From Filosporella fistucella (lineage: Eukaryota; Ascomycota; Leotiomycetes; Helotiales), in NCBI GenBank assembly GCA_030077755.1, contig JAQJZZ010000008.1:3658001-3722000 (forward strand): 64,000 bases of DNA, in the 5' to 3' direction. A program made the translations under genes and the position numbers. Every line of letters begins with the position of its first letter. Positions within the stretch are counted from its first letter, which is position 1. Below are positions 10,771 to 21,381 of the stretch, piece by piece. The notes under the pieces are model-generated. The model searched no databases, was not told where the DNA came from, and worked only from the letters and a program-made list of their open reading frames with translations.

Positions 10771-11687
10771 AAATGGATCGTAGTAGCGTTGCGGAACGTC
10801 ATCGGAGTAGTTTGGAACGCTATATTCATACTGCTTTAAGACTGCAAATTGCTCGCATCCGAAAATAAGAGCTTTTAGAAGAAGAACATCGGACCACTCG
10901 GACTGTGTCATGAATGGCAAGTGGAGGATCGACAGCAGCTATAAGCTGGTCCAGTTACTTGGTTCGTCAAAATAGCACCGTCTACCACAACTTGTCGCCC
11001 CTAACTTTCTGGTCAGGAACTAACTATATTTTCAGTAGATTCCTCAAGGGGATAAGATGACTACCAAATTCTCTTCTGGGCGCTATGGTATCACTTCTCG
11101 GTTGCCTCAGCGATGCTGCGATTATTTCTGGCCTGTAGAAATTTGGAGAGTCAAAGAGCTTCGACACCAATAGCATTGTCAATTCCGAATGTATATTCAA
11201 GAAATATGACATGGAGGATTTTCATGGTGATAGATCAATTTCTAAAGACCACCGTAAGGTTGCGTACTAGCTCACATCATGGATGTACAGTACAGGAATT
11301 ATGGTCACGTGAGTTACACATTCACAATATCGGGATCACCGGTCACCAGTCTGGGTATTAATTTTGTGATACCCCAGGAACTCTATAGGTATGTAGTAAG
11401 GCAATTAAATCCCTTCGGTTTGCAAAGATATATTACACACTTCTGTCTTGCATATCCTTCAAAGTTACGACACTCTCGGTCTTTACTGTGGCTGACCTTC
11501 TGCATTGCGCCTACTGCATGAGAACCTGGACACGCCTGCATTCATCAAGCCTCTGATGATGGTCTGACAGCTGAATCCTCATTATATCTCAACATTAACT
11601 CGAGCTGCAGTGATTGCACACCGCTGAACGGCGCAGCTTACTTTCAGCTCGCTGACACATCAATTCATCGGAAACTTCCACCGAGGT
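10771..11687. other. Intergenic
   Basis: It may hold a little more of the decayed F-box-like gene up to about 10870 (a basic frame ending in RYIHTALRLQIARI). The rest is upstream sequence of the GH13 gene with no recognised feature. Confidence 0.35.
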
Positions 11688-11697
11688 GATATATAAG
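11688..11697 (+). promoter_or_regulatory. TATA box of the GH13 gene
   Basis: GATATATAAG lies about 100 nt upstream of the ATG at 11794. Confidence 0.45.
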
Positions 11698-11793
11698 CTT
11701 TGACCTTAATCTTAGTTTCCAGACGAGTGACCGTCCAATTTTTGATTCTGGAGGTACCTATCATAGCTACCAGTATCGCAACTCGTCGGCAAC

Positions 11794-14015
11794 ATGGCAT
11801 TCGACCTCCTCGAACGACGCAAGACAAAATTCGTCCTATGGATCCCTACAGCCGTGCACCAAAATCCATCACCACCAAAACTTCTCCTGGGAACTGTCGA
11901 ACCTGGCTCAGCAGCAACTTTCACCCGAGTGTTCTATGGCGAACTGAAGGAGGGAGACAGAAAGGATATATGGGAATTGGATCCCAACTCTATTCAGCCT
12001 CAGCTGTCTAATGGTGGTGTCTATGAATATTGGTTTGAAATTGAGGATACATCACCTGAGAAACAAGGAGTAATTCAAGTCACCGATCCGCTTGCGTATA
12101 CAGTCGACTATCGAACAACGAAAGGTCGAGGTGATCATGATCAACCAGCCAGCGTTATCAAGTTTCGCGACGGTAAACTCTGGCCATGCAATGTAGATGG
12201 GACAGAACCAAATCAAGTAAATATTCCATTGCAGAATGATATTCCAGACAACAATCATCTTGTTATATATGAATTGCCTGCTTCTTGGGCTAGGTCTGGA
12301 AAGGATTCGAGTGGCATCGATGTTGACATTGGCACTTTCTCGGATGTTCTAGCTCTCTTTGATGTAGCTGCTGCTGGTAATCGCTTCAATGACCTTTCCG
12401 TCATTCGGAACGAAGCGATTTTGTCGGATCTGGGAGTTAATGCACTAGAACTCCTTCCCGCCGCAGACGCAAAGCCTCAGGGGGAATGGGGTTATGCAAC
12501 GGCCCATTACTTTGCTCCTGATAGCGACTTGGGGACGTCATCGGATCTCGTCAAGCTAGTCGAATACATCCACTCCAACCACGTCCGATTTTTCACTGAT
12601 GTTGTCATGGCCTTTGGCCATGATCCTTATAGCTACATTGCATTCGATCAGTTTCACCTCGAGCCCTGGAATGAATTGTCTAACAGCGATAGTTATCAAT
12701 CTCACAATCAGTATGTCGAATTCTGCCCTGTACCTGCCATTAATAACAGAGGCGGGCAGCTTCCGAACAGTTTGGGTTCGGTAACTGCTCGCTTCATTGT
12801 TTCGCCCTCTAGGCCACTTACTAACTTGTCTATAGAGGACTTCGCGATGGCTTTGGAGGCAGATCTTGGCGCTACATAAAAGACACCCAATCCTATGAGC
12901 CTCAAAGTGGAGAATTATCCACAGTTCATCCCTCGTGGTCGTTTCATAAAGCACATCTCCATCGTTGGATGTCTGATTTCGGTGTTGGTGGCCTTCGCCT
13001 TGATAGTGTCAACAATGTTGCCAGCTATGCGTTTCTCAAGTCTTACAAAGACCACGCGTGGGAGGTTTATAACGCGAGATATGACTCAGCCTCCAGTGCC
13101 AAATTTCTGGTCATTGGCGAAGAACTCAGCACTCCCGTCGATATGATTTGGAGTGGATCTCTTAATGCGCTGGTATGCACACTTTCTACTTGGCCTTCTT
13201 TCCACACACGATTTCCTCGAATCTGAGAGGCCTTCATTCGATTCTTTCTGAAACCTTGCGTATGGCTACATGCTAACCTGCTCCAGTGGAACGAACCCTG
13301 GCAAGGACGTCTCAGATCTGTCATTCTAGGGAATAACAGAGGCGACAATTTCGAATGGACAGTCCGAAAAATGGTTGATTGTACACTTGATACAGATCAT
13401 CCTTTCAACGATGGTGCTCAAGCTGTCAATTATATTACATCCCATGACACCGAGGGAGATCAAGCAGGGATCACGAAGAAGAGACTGTTCAACTTTCTGG
13501 AAGATAGCTTCGTCTTTGACAAGGAGAAGCGCTCTAAGCTTGCTTTTGCGTGCTTGTTGACCTCTGTCGGAATCCCTATGATTTTTGCAGGTGAAGAGTT
13601 CTGTGATCAGCACGACCGTCCATGGGGACAGAAACAAATCGATCCCGTCAATTACGAACGGAAAGCTGAGCCCTGGAGGACGAACCTATTCAACTATGTT
13701 GCAAATCTCGTTCGGTTTCGAAAAGACTGCCCCGCTCTTGGGGATGACGACACCGATTTCTTCTTCGTCGATCAAAGTAGAGGGGCAAAGATCATGGCAT
13801 GGAAACGAGGTGCTCCATTTCACTTGCCAGTGGTGGTAGTTGCAAACTTCTCAGATGAAGACACACCTGGTGCTGACTACTATATTCCGAACTGGCCAGA
13901 TAGGGATAGGGACGGATGGAGAGAGATAACTCAAGGCAGACCAGTCCCAAGAGAATGGGTCGGACGAGAGCCGTTGATCAAATGGGAGATCAAAGTCTAC
14001 ACTTACTGGAAGTGA
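11794..14015 (+). CDS. Glycoside hydrolase family 13 protein (alpha-glucan-active, cytosolic)
   Basis: Three exons (11794-12710, 12836-13172, 13287-14015) give 660 residues. An N-terminal region of about 200 residues resembles the beta-sandwich modules of branching enzymes and trehalohydrolases. It is followed by a GH13 barrel. Catalytic positions are visible: the nucleophile Asp in GGLRLDSVNN (about residue 362), the acid/base Glu in LVIGEELS (about 401) and the stabilising HD in TSHDTEG (about 471-472). The first GH13 motif is unusual: DVVMAFGHDPY in place of DVVxNH. SVGIPMIFAGEEF matches bacterial branching/debranching enzymes. There is no signal peptide, so it should act on intracellular glucan such as glycogen. 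Intron 1 carries an ACTAAC branch point. Exact specificity is open. Confidence 0.8.
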
Positions 14016-14258
14016 CGAAACGAGCTCAACACAATCGTCATCAGAGAAAATTTGGTGGAGGACATTTAATATGTTTGCTCTGAATTGTTTGTTTGGTGAA
14101 TTCGATAACATCAATATATTAATATTTTACCTCTTACGGCTGCCCCTCCTGGTTCGGCGTTTCGTCATCTTGGTGACTGGAAAACAGTAGGGGGTCACAA
14201 ATGTGAAACGCGATGCATCCGTCTAGCGTTAAAGTACAAATTCAGCAGGTCCACGTTA

Positions 14259-14958
14259 TCACAATAGCGACAGCCAACTTCCAATCAGGAAAAATAGCAT
14301 GCACATCTGAAATCCAAATCCGCTGTATGTAACCAATCTACGACCTTCATCCGTAACGACATACGAGGGGCATGCATATGCTGTCTCTGTGGTATTCGCC
14401 CCTGTATGCGGCCAAGTAGTGTTCGAAGCGTTTGCTGCGGGTGTAACTTGAGCAAGGCATCCGATCGTGGAAGATGAAGTACTTCCAATTGATGTACTCG
14501 AGGAAGTTCTGGTTGTTGGAGTTTTCGAAGATGTGCTTGTGCTTGTGTATTGCAGACAGGAGCCAGCTATAACATTGAGAACTGGTGGTAGTTCCGCCTG
14601 AGCACAAGTCGTATTCACACAAGTCTGGACAAAGGAAGTGAACGATGAACAGTGGCATCCGCCTTATCTCAATTTTGTCAGTTCATTGTTTTTTCCCCCG
14701 TCTGACATTTGTAGTATTATCACTTACAATTGAAGTCTGTCAATTTACATTTACAGATATGGAATGATTCGGTAATGCATACTTGCTTTAAATCAATGTT
14801 TTGGTCAGTTTCGTCATAGTATTGTCGACGTTGCTCTGAGCTATTTTACTTACTGCGCATATTGGAAAGTTTCCAATAGCAGCAACCGGGTCACTAACTG
14901 CGCATGAAACTTTTCGTAGTAGAATGAGTCCAATAAAGAAGATGGCTTTGAACGTCAT
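14259..14958 (-). CDS. CFEM-domain GPI-anchored surface protein
   Basis: Three exons (14854-14958, 14728-14785, 14259-14662) give 188 residues. Exon 1 encodes a signal peptide (MTFKAIFFIGLILLRKVSCA). The mature N-terminus is Cys-rich: PICAQVC, then FHICKCKLTDFNCGCHC, TCVNTTC and GSC, matching the CFEM spacing (C-x3-C at the front, DxxCxC-like core). A Ser/Thr-rich stalk and a hydrophobic C-terminus (GFQMCMLFFLIGSWLSLL) fit GPI anchoring. CFEM proteins take part in haem/iron capture, adhesion or host interaction. Introns are 68 and 65 nt with GTAAGT donors. The core Asp that binds haem iron in some members may be the D in LTDFNC. The first two exons are too short for an ORF scan. Confidence 0.75.
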
Positions 14959-15605
14959 GTTGTGAATGTATGTTCAATACGGCGCATCGTTGTAGTGCAA
15001 TGCTTGCTACCTCAAATATACTTATCGCAGAAGACTCCATAAATAGAACGCGTGACTGATCTTCCAAAATCTGCCTCTTCCAAAGATGAGGCTTGAAACC
15101 ATGGCTCAAAATTTCCCAATCCAGAGCGGGATGTTTTCAGCTGCGCAATTGTGCCCAATCATTCTGCCAACAAAGATCACGATCGCCTGTCACACTGCTG
15201 ACTCTGGGACTGTCACGGCCCGTGATATAGCTCTTCCGTGTAACCACACCCGCTGTCGAAGTATCGCGGCTGGGACCGATGGACATATTTTCAGCCACTT
15301 TTTAAACTGAATATGGGAATCAATATTTGTATCGCCCCATTGGGGGCTCTCTCGAAGCTCGATCGGTACTTAAGTTCACGCGAGGTGTGGCAGCCTCGTT
15401 AATGCTTCACACTATTTTGTGGAGAGATCGTTCAGCTCCTGACATGGGTCTCAGATCGTCGAGAGCCTCGAACGATGGGTTTAAAGGATGGGGTATGAGT
15501 AATAGGTATTATGACAAAATCTTGCTGAAGACGGTTTCGAGTTTGACTCATAGTTATATACCTCAGCACATACTTCAAGTATTAATTTCATCGACAGCTC
15601 TGGCA
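14959..15605. other. Divergent promoter region
   Basis: It lies between the CFEM gene (-) and the membrane-protein gene (+). An open frame runs through the right part but shows no conserved sequence before the signal peptide at 15606. No other feature was seen. Confidence 0.4.
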
Positions 15606-17487
15606 ATGCGGAAATCTATCGCATATCTTTTGATAATTTCTCTTTTACTTCACGACGCATACGGCGCACAATCCACATGCGGCTCTCTCGTAACTTACCG
15701 TCAATTCTCTGCCATTTTGGATAGTGCACCTAGGTGCCTCCGACAAGGCTGCAATCAGAACTCCGACTTGACATCCATTTCGTCCGAATGTTTACCGGGT
15801 GCGCCATGCTACAGTGTCTGGAAGCTCTTTGCAGACAATTTCCAACAGGACTGGTGCTCATCTTGCAAGAGCGACGTATCTTGCAGAATATCAGGATGGC
15901 CAATTCTCAATGCCACTACGTCTTGCGAGATTGTGCCTAATGACTGGCTTTTCTACGTGGATGGTGGATGTTGCGTAACTGGAAATGAGACTTTTGAGCT
16001 AGCCAGTTGGGTTGGCAGTATGTGCAATCAGACAGATTGGAGACAGCAGTTCAAACCATATAATGGAATGGCGAGAGACGATTGGAAAGAATGGATCTCG
16101 CCGTGGAATTGGACGATTCAGACCAAAAACACGACTTCCGATGTCCAAAATCTTGATAAACGAGTCGTCTGCAAGAGACCTTCGACCTACTTGGCATTGT
16201 TTCTTAGTGACAGTATCACTACACTAGTAGTGACATGTATATCGGCAGCATTCAAGTCATACCTGATCAACCAGCGACGAAGAGGTACTTTCGACTGGCT
16301 CCTATCGAATTCCACTCCCAACCGAGGGCAATGGTCCATCATACAAACAGTTAGCTTGGGCCTCTTGACGGGATCAATTCAAGTTGGTCTCAACTTTGTC
16401 AACGCTTATCGAGTGCATAGGTATCCTGGGTATAGACATGTTCCACTTTTTAGGCTGGGGCTTTTATACTGTGCGCGACCGAGCCTCAACTGGTTTCCAG
16501 TCGCAATAGCCATGCTTCAGAAGTTCGAACTGAGAAGGGTCGCTAGCAGCGATGCATACGCCATCTGGCTCAATGTTGCCTGGACAGCAGCGATTTCCGA
16601 AGTTCTGATGCAAGGATTTGCAAGTGTGTCTCTCTTCACGGCTGTCAACGTAGGCCGCAGACGCCACCTATATTTCGCCAGAAATCTACACCAATACTGG
16701 GACGGTAGACCAGTTGTTCGAGTCTATGTTGGAGCACTGTTCTGGGTAATTTTCTGTGTATTCATCATTACTTTCTGGCTTGTCGTCTGTTTCCTCTTCC
16801 TTCAAGTCATGCTTTTAATACAAGCTTATCATGTGCACTTCCCCCCGGCGCCCAACGATCCAACACAGCCTGGTCTTCTCAATAGGATTGGCCGAAATAT
16901 ATGGACAAGACCTAGAAGATATATCGGCGAAAGCAGATTCTGGCGCACTATAACAACTCCGTTTGGAGATTTGCACTCTCTTTTCTGGAGCAGCCCGGTT
17001 GGAATTTGGTTTGGCGAAAATGTGACATCCCCAATTGGAAGGTCGAGGAATTGGGTCACAAGTACGGTCAAGCGTGGCAAATACGCACCCTGGGTTTGGA
17101 TTCCAGAAAAGCGTCAACAGTGGCGCGAAAAACATCCCGTCGATCCTGCCAGTGAAATCACCTTCTCCGATCGTGCCAGACAATGGAATGACGAAACTAA
17201 AGAAATTACTCTCGGCTTCGTTCTAGCACTAGGTATATTCAACTACGCTGCGCAGTGGTTATTCTGGGATGGCTATGTGAAATCGAGGAGTTTCGGGTAT
17301 GTTGTTGTTCTCGTTAGTCATCACAGTTGTTGACATTATTCCAGATTTTGTCCTCCTGATACCGAGATACTGGCTATCGTTACTATATGGAATTCCTCTT
17401 CTCTTATCGGTAAGTCGTTGATCAGAGACTAAGATAGTATGTACTTACACTGATGCAGCTATTTTGATTACCTTCTTCTTTAACTAG
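15606..17487 (+). CDS. Polytopic membrane protein with Cys-rich ectodomain (unknown function)
   Basis: Exons 15606-17296, 17345-17409 and 17459-17487 give 594 residues. The start chosen puts a signal peptide (MRKSIAYLLIISLLLHDAYG) first; an open frame extends further upstream without it. A Cys-rich outer domain of about 190 residues follows (CRISGWPILNATTSC, VDGGCCVTGN, N-glycosylation sites). Then come several membrane segments (YLALFLSDSITTLVVTCISA, VYVGALFWVIFCVFIITFWL) and a basic cytosolic loop. A final membrane stretch is completed only by the last two small exons (NSSSLIAILITFFFN). The architecture is seen in lineage-specific fungal membrane proteins; no function is known to me. The 65-nt and 29-nt exons rest on phase and on GTATGT/GTAAGT donors. 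Confidence 0.7.
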
Positions 17488-18293
17488 GCAATATATGACT
17501 ATGGGTTATTTCACTGTTAGTCAGGGGGTACTAAATAATGATAATTCGCAATTTCCATAGAAATTGCTCTCTCGCAGATGAGCAACATCCTAAGGTCTAT
17601 TCTACTTCGAAATATAATATCTATTGAGCTTTACTGTTCATTTGATTTCAAGGAAAAGTGTGAGAGAATGAGAAGATGCCTAAAGCTGGGGTAGAAACCC
17701 CACTTTTGACCCCTGAATTTAGCGACTCTGATTGCCCCGCCATCGATCTGGATAGCACGACACAATCTACATACTTTAGCCAAATTCTGCGAAGATAATG
17801 TTTTATCTATAGTATTTGTGAAAGCAAGCGTGATGGAGAAAGTTCTGCTGAAAGGTCAAAAACGTGGAGAGAAATTTCGTCAAGGAGAACTGCATGATGA
17901 CTCGAATTTAGATTCCAGATCAGTCACAGGACAGTGGATAGCAATAATCTGAATAATTAGAGTGTCGTGGAAAGTCATGTTCTTTAAATTGACTTTGTCA
18001 TGTCTGCGCCACCCAACATATGTTGGTGTCTAGGATTGAAACGCCGAAGATGTTGGCTGCGCCGCTGCGTTTGAAAGTGCTGCGATTCCTGAAAAGCACC
18101 CCAATAGATATGTGTTAAAATTTCTGTCCCCTCGGAACTTGACGTTAGCATTATACGGCTATAGCCTATAGTTCACTGGGAGCTTTTCATCAATGAGCAC
18201 TCGAGAATATTCATAGATTCAGATGCCCACACATGAGCGACAAATGTGGCAAAATAGCATTAAATTCCATTCAGAGGGGCTGAATGATACACA
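17488..18293. other. Intergenic, convergent gene ends
   Basis: Between the membrane-protein gene (+) and the caspase-DUF2841 gene (-). No coding or RNA feature was recognised. Confidence 0.4.
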
Positions 18294-21117
18294 TCATATA
18301 GACTCTTCCCATTTCATAGATGGGTACTCAAAACTCGAACTTTCCGAGTCCACAAATACTGGGTTGTTGATTAAGGTGCTCCCTGACTCCAACGTCGCAT
18401 TTTGCCCGATCTCCAACCTCATGGTCGACGTAATGGGTCCTGACCATCGCATCGTCATATTTTCAAGCAACGCGCTTTCTACGTCACTCTCTTCGTCTTC
18501 TTCTTCCAGCTGACTTGTATACTTAGTCACGGAAAGCTGTGTGGATGCACCTACGACTTATTTAGTTTCATAATCCCTTGAGTTGTGGTAGTGGGACCAA
18601 CCTATCTCCCCGTTCTTGAAGCGTTCTTCCGCTTTAGCAATTGCGAAAATATCTTCTAAACATGAGAGTTTTGCGAGATGTGTGAAAGAATCGCCATCTT
18701 GGAGCAGTTGTGATTTCAGAGATTCCATTGCTACTTCCTCAAGTTTTGCGACATTTAAACCTTGCTTCTGAAAGGATGAAGACTGGCGGTACACTGGCTC
18801 AGTAGTCAAATGAAGTATGTGGACTAGTAGCCGAATTCTCTCTGAAAGATTTATAAGTAACTATATGAGGGTGACGCAGATCAATTCAGTCCTACCTGGT
18901 TTGAGGAGATGGTCAGGCTCTCTATGGCGCACACTATTTTCACCCTTCGTATTCGGCCACCAAGGTGGCGCTTTGGTGTCGCCTCTAGTATAAGGGTAGA
19001 GGGTTTGCTTTTTTGGTTCAATAATTTTGATCAAGGCTTTGCTCACAGCTTTGCACGAAGATTGCTGTAAATCTTTGAATCGATTGGTGTAGAATTGTTC
19101 GACCTGTGCGGTGTCACTGATGGTAAGCTGGTGGGGACTTAAAATGAGGTTTCTGATAGGTATAGAAGTGGAAAAGGGCTTCAACGAAGCTGGTGGAGAG
19201 AAGCCACTCGAACGATGCTGCTGGTAAAACCGGATCTCCTCTTCCGAATTTAATCTGTCGTGGCTCAGTTTTCTCTTTCGATTTCCCTGACTCTGAATGC
19301 TGGATGTGGAATCATCGCTGCAATAGCCTATCCTGAATTATTACTACCTTGCCATTCATTAATGCCATTACTCCTTACCTGAATTTGGAAAAGAAAAATT
19401 AAGTGGTGGCCGTCGACTGTAGGTTGGCATAGCACGTTGGCAGCAATGATAGAATCTTGTTCTGAACTCATAATTAAAAATCTCGGGCCCGTAAGGACTC
19501 AGGGACTTCGAAGTGTAAAACATCTGTGAATTGCTCTGATCGAGGACGGTGATAGCCCACTCACTTGAGTAACAGTCTAATGTTTGTGCCAAAGAGCTTT
19601 CAAGTATCGATGACAAATTCGGACCCGGAATCGTTGTTGTGGTGCTCGAGGTAATGGCTTCAGACGGGTGATGTGCCACATGTGGATCGTTTACATCAAA
19701 ACCATTCGGACTTAACAATGAGGTTTTGGATTGAACCCTAGATGTCCCAATGCCAAAGGTATTTACTACTGTAGCGGATTCAGACAGTACCTGATCACCA
19801 TGCGTCAGAAGATTATCGGATGTTGTGTATCCTATGAAGTTACACGCCGGATTCTCGGGAAGCAGATTCCACAAGATCACTGGAATGGCAACCAACACAA
19901 GTGTAGAATAGCTGCTGTATACACCTTGGATCTTGCAATACTTTGCAAGAGCCGGGAAGTCTTTGAGCCAACGATCAAATGCGTTCACTTCGAGGGTCTG
20001 GTCCGGTTCTAACGCGATAGAAAGGAGGACGTGAGGTAGCTTGAATGTTTTGTCAGGTAGGGTTCCTAAGAACGACGAGAGGTCGAAAGCTGCCTCCCCA
20101 ATGCCTAGCAGAATCGGACTAATTGAAGGTCCAGTGGTCTCTATGCTACTATCTAGTCCAGGTATGATAGTGTCATTAGCTGTATCTTTCAAGCGACGCA
20201 ACTCAATGCTGCAAATTTTGGGATCCGTAGTGGTAGCAATATAGATAGGTGTCTTGCTGATCTCCCGATTTTTCTTCGGTCTTGGAGATTTCAAGACTGA
20301 CAGAATCTCGCTATGAAGCATAGCAGCAGAGAATGATTCATGATCAAACCAGTCTTCAAGTACCTCGATCAGAGCATTAGTGAAAGAGTGACGGCCGGGT
20401 TCTGGTGTCCAGGTTTCCCACCCACAAGCAGCAATAGTCTCCGTTATTGCATTCGATCGGGATGGAATAGAGGATGCGGCGGCAGCAGCTGAGCAACAAT
20501 CGAACAATAGTAGTGTGTCAGATTTGGATTGCTCGAATAAGCTTTGGCATCCATTCCATTCGAAGGAGCTGTAAGCAAGGTTGCGGGTGCTACAATCAAA
20601 GTCAATTAGATATGTTATTAGGGCTACTCACGTACCAAGACCAGGTAGATTGGCGTGCCTGGTTGATTTTTGCATGTCCGCCATAGTACACAATAAGAAG
20701 TGTATCTTCATCTTCGCACTGGTCGACAAAGTCAAGACACTTTCCCATCACCTTCCTCAGAGGTGACAAAGTCGGAATAAGCCATGTTTGTGTGCGAAAA
20801 CCGTAACTCCGAAAGACTTTCGCGAGATCGTTAAGTTCCCACTCGACTTGAAGTTCGTCCTCTTCCCATCGGAACAGCAGGACCTCAACTTGCTTATATC
20901 GACTTGCTCCTCGGTTCGGTAAGGATCTGTTGGCGGCCTGTACACCATCAGTATGTGAGAAGAAATTCATAGACAGAACATTATATACCGATTCCAATTC
21001 TTTGGCGAACTCTCCAATGTCCTTCATGTGGTAATAAGCCCGTGCAGTGTTGTGAGTGCTGAGCTCCGGTGAAGGACATGACACCGGCGTCGAAGGCGTA
21101 GTGCTAAAAAACTTCAT
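18294..21117 (-). CDS. Caspase-like (C14) domain joined to a DUF2841-like domain
   Basis: Six exons (20989-21117, 20636-20937, 19379-20589, 18896-19327, 18602-18841, 18294-18550) give 856 residues in one phase. The N-terminal third is a caspase/metacaspase-type p20 fold: the strand DTLLIVYYGGHAK has the catalytic His (about 131), and TLLLFDCCSAAA has the catalytic Cys (about 176). A long Ser/Thr-rich linker follows. The fourth and fifth exons carry a DUF2841-like module: LQQSSCKAVSKALIKIIEPKKQ, YPYTRGDTKAPPWWP, VRHREPDHLLKPERIRLLVH. The intron linking the two parts (19328-19378) is supported because the downstream frame has no ATG and the phase fits exactly. Intron 20938-20988 is 51 nt without stops, so unspliced reading is also possible. 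It may act in programmed cell death. A split into two genes cannot be excluded. Confidence 0.75.
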
Positions 21118-21381
21118 GGGTGGTTAGATTTTCGTGGTATTCATATATACATGGTGATAAGGAAGTTACAACGCACACTCGAAGGTGAATTGCCAAGTCC
21201 TCCATCAGAAGACGATGCCACACTTGAAGAATCTTTCGTGCCGCTCGGAGGTAATTTAATGAATGAAGCATCCATCGCAAGTAATCGCTTGAGTTGCCGG
21301 GGAAATGCCAGCTTCTAAATACAGTAAACCAGATCAAAGGCTTTAGAAAGCAAGTTTTTATCCACAAGTCCGATTGGCTAA
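21118..21381. promoter_or_regulatory. Shared divergent promoter region
   Basis: Short interval between the caspase-DUF2841 gene (-) and the start of the ankyrin/HET pseudogene region (+). A shared promoter is inferred from layout only; no motif is assigned. Confidence 0.3.
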
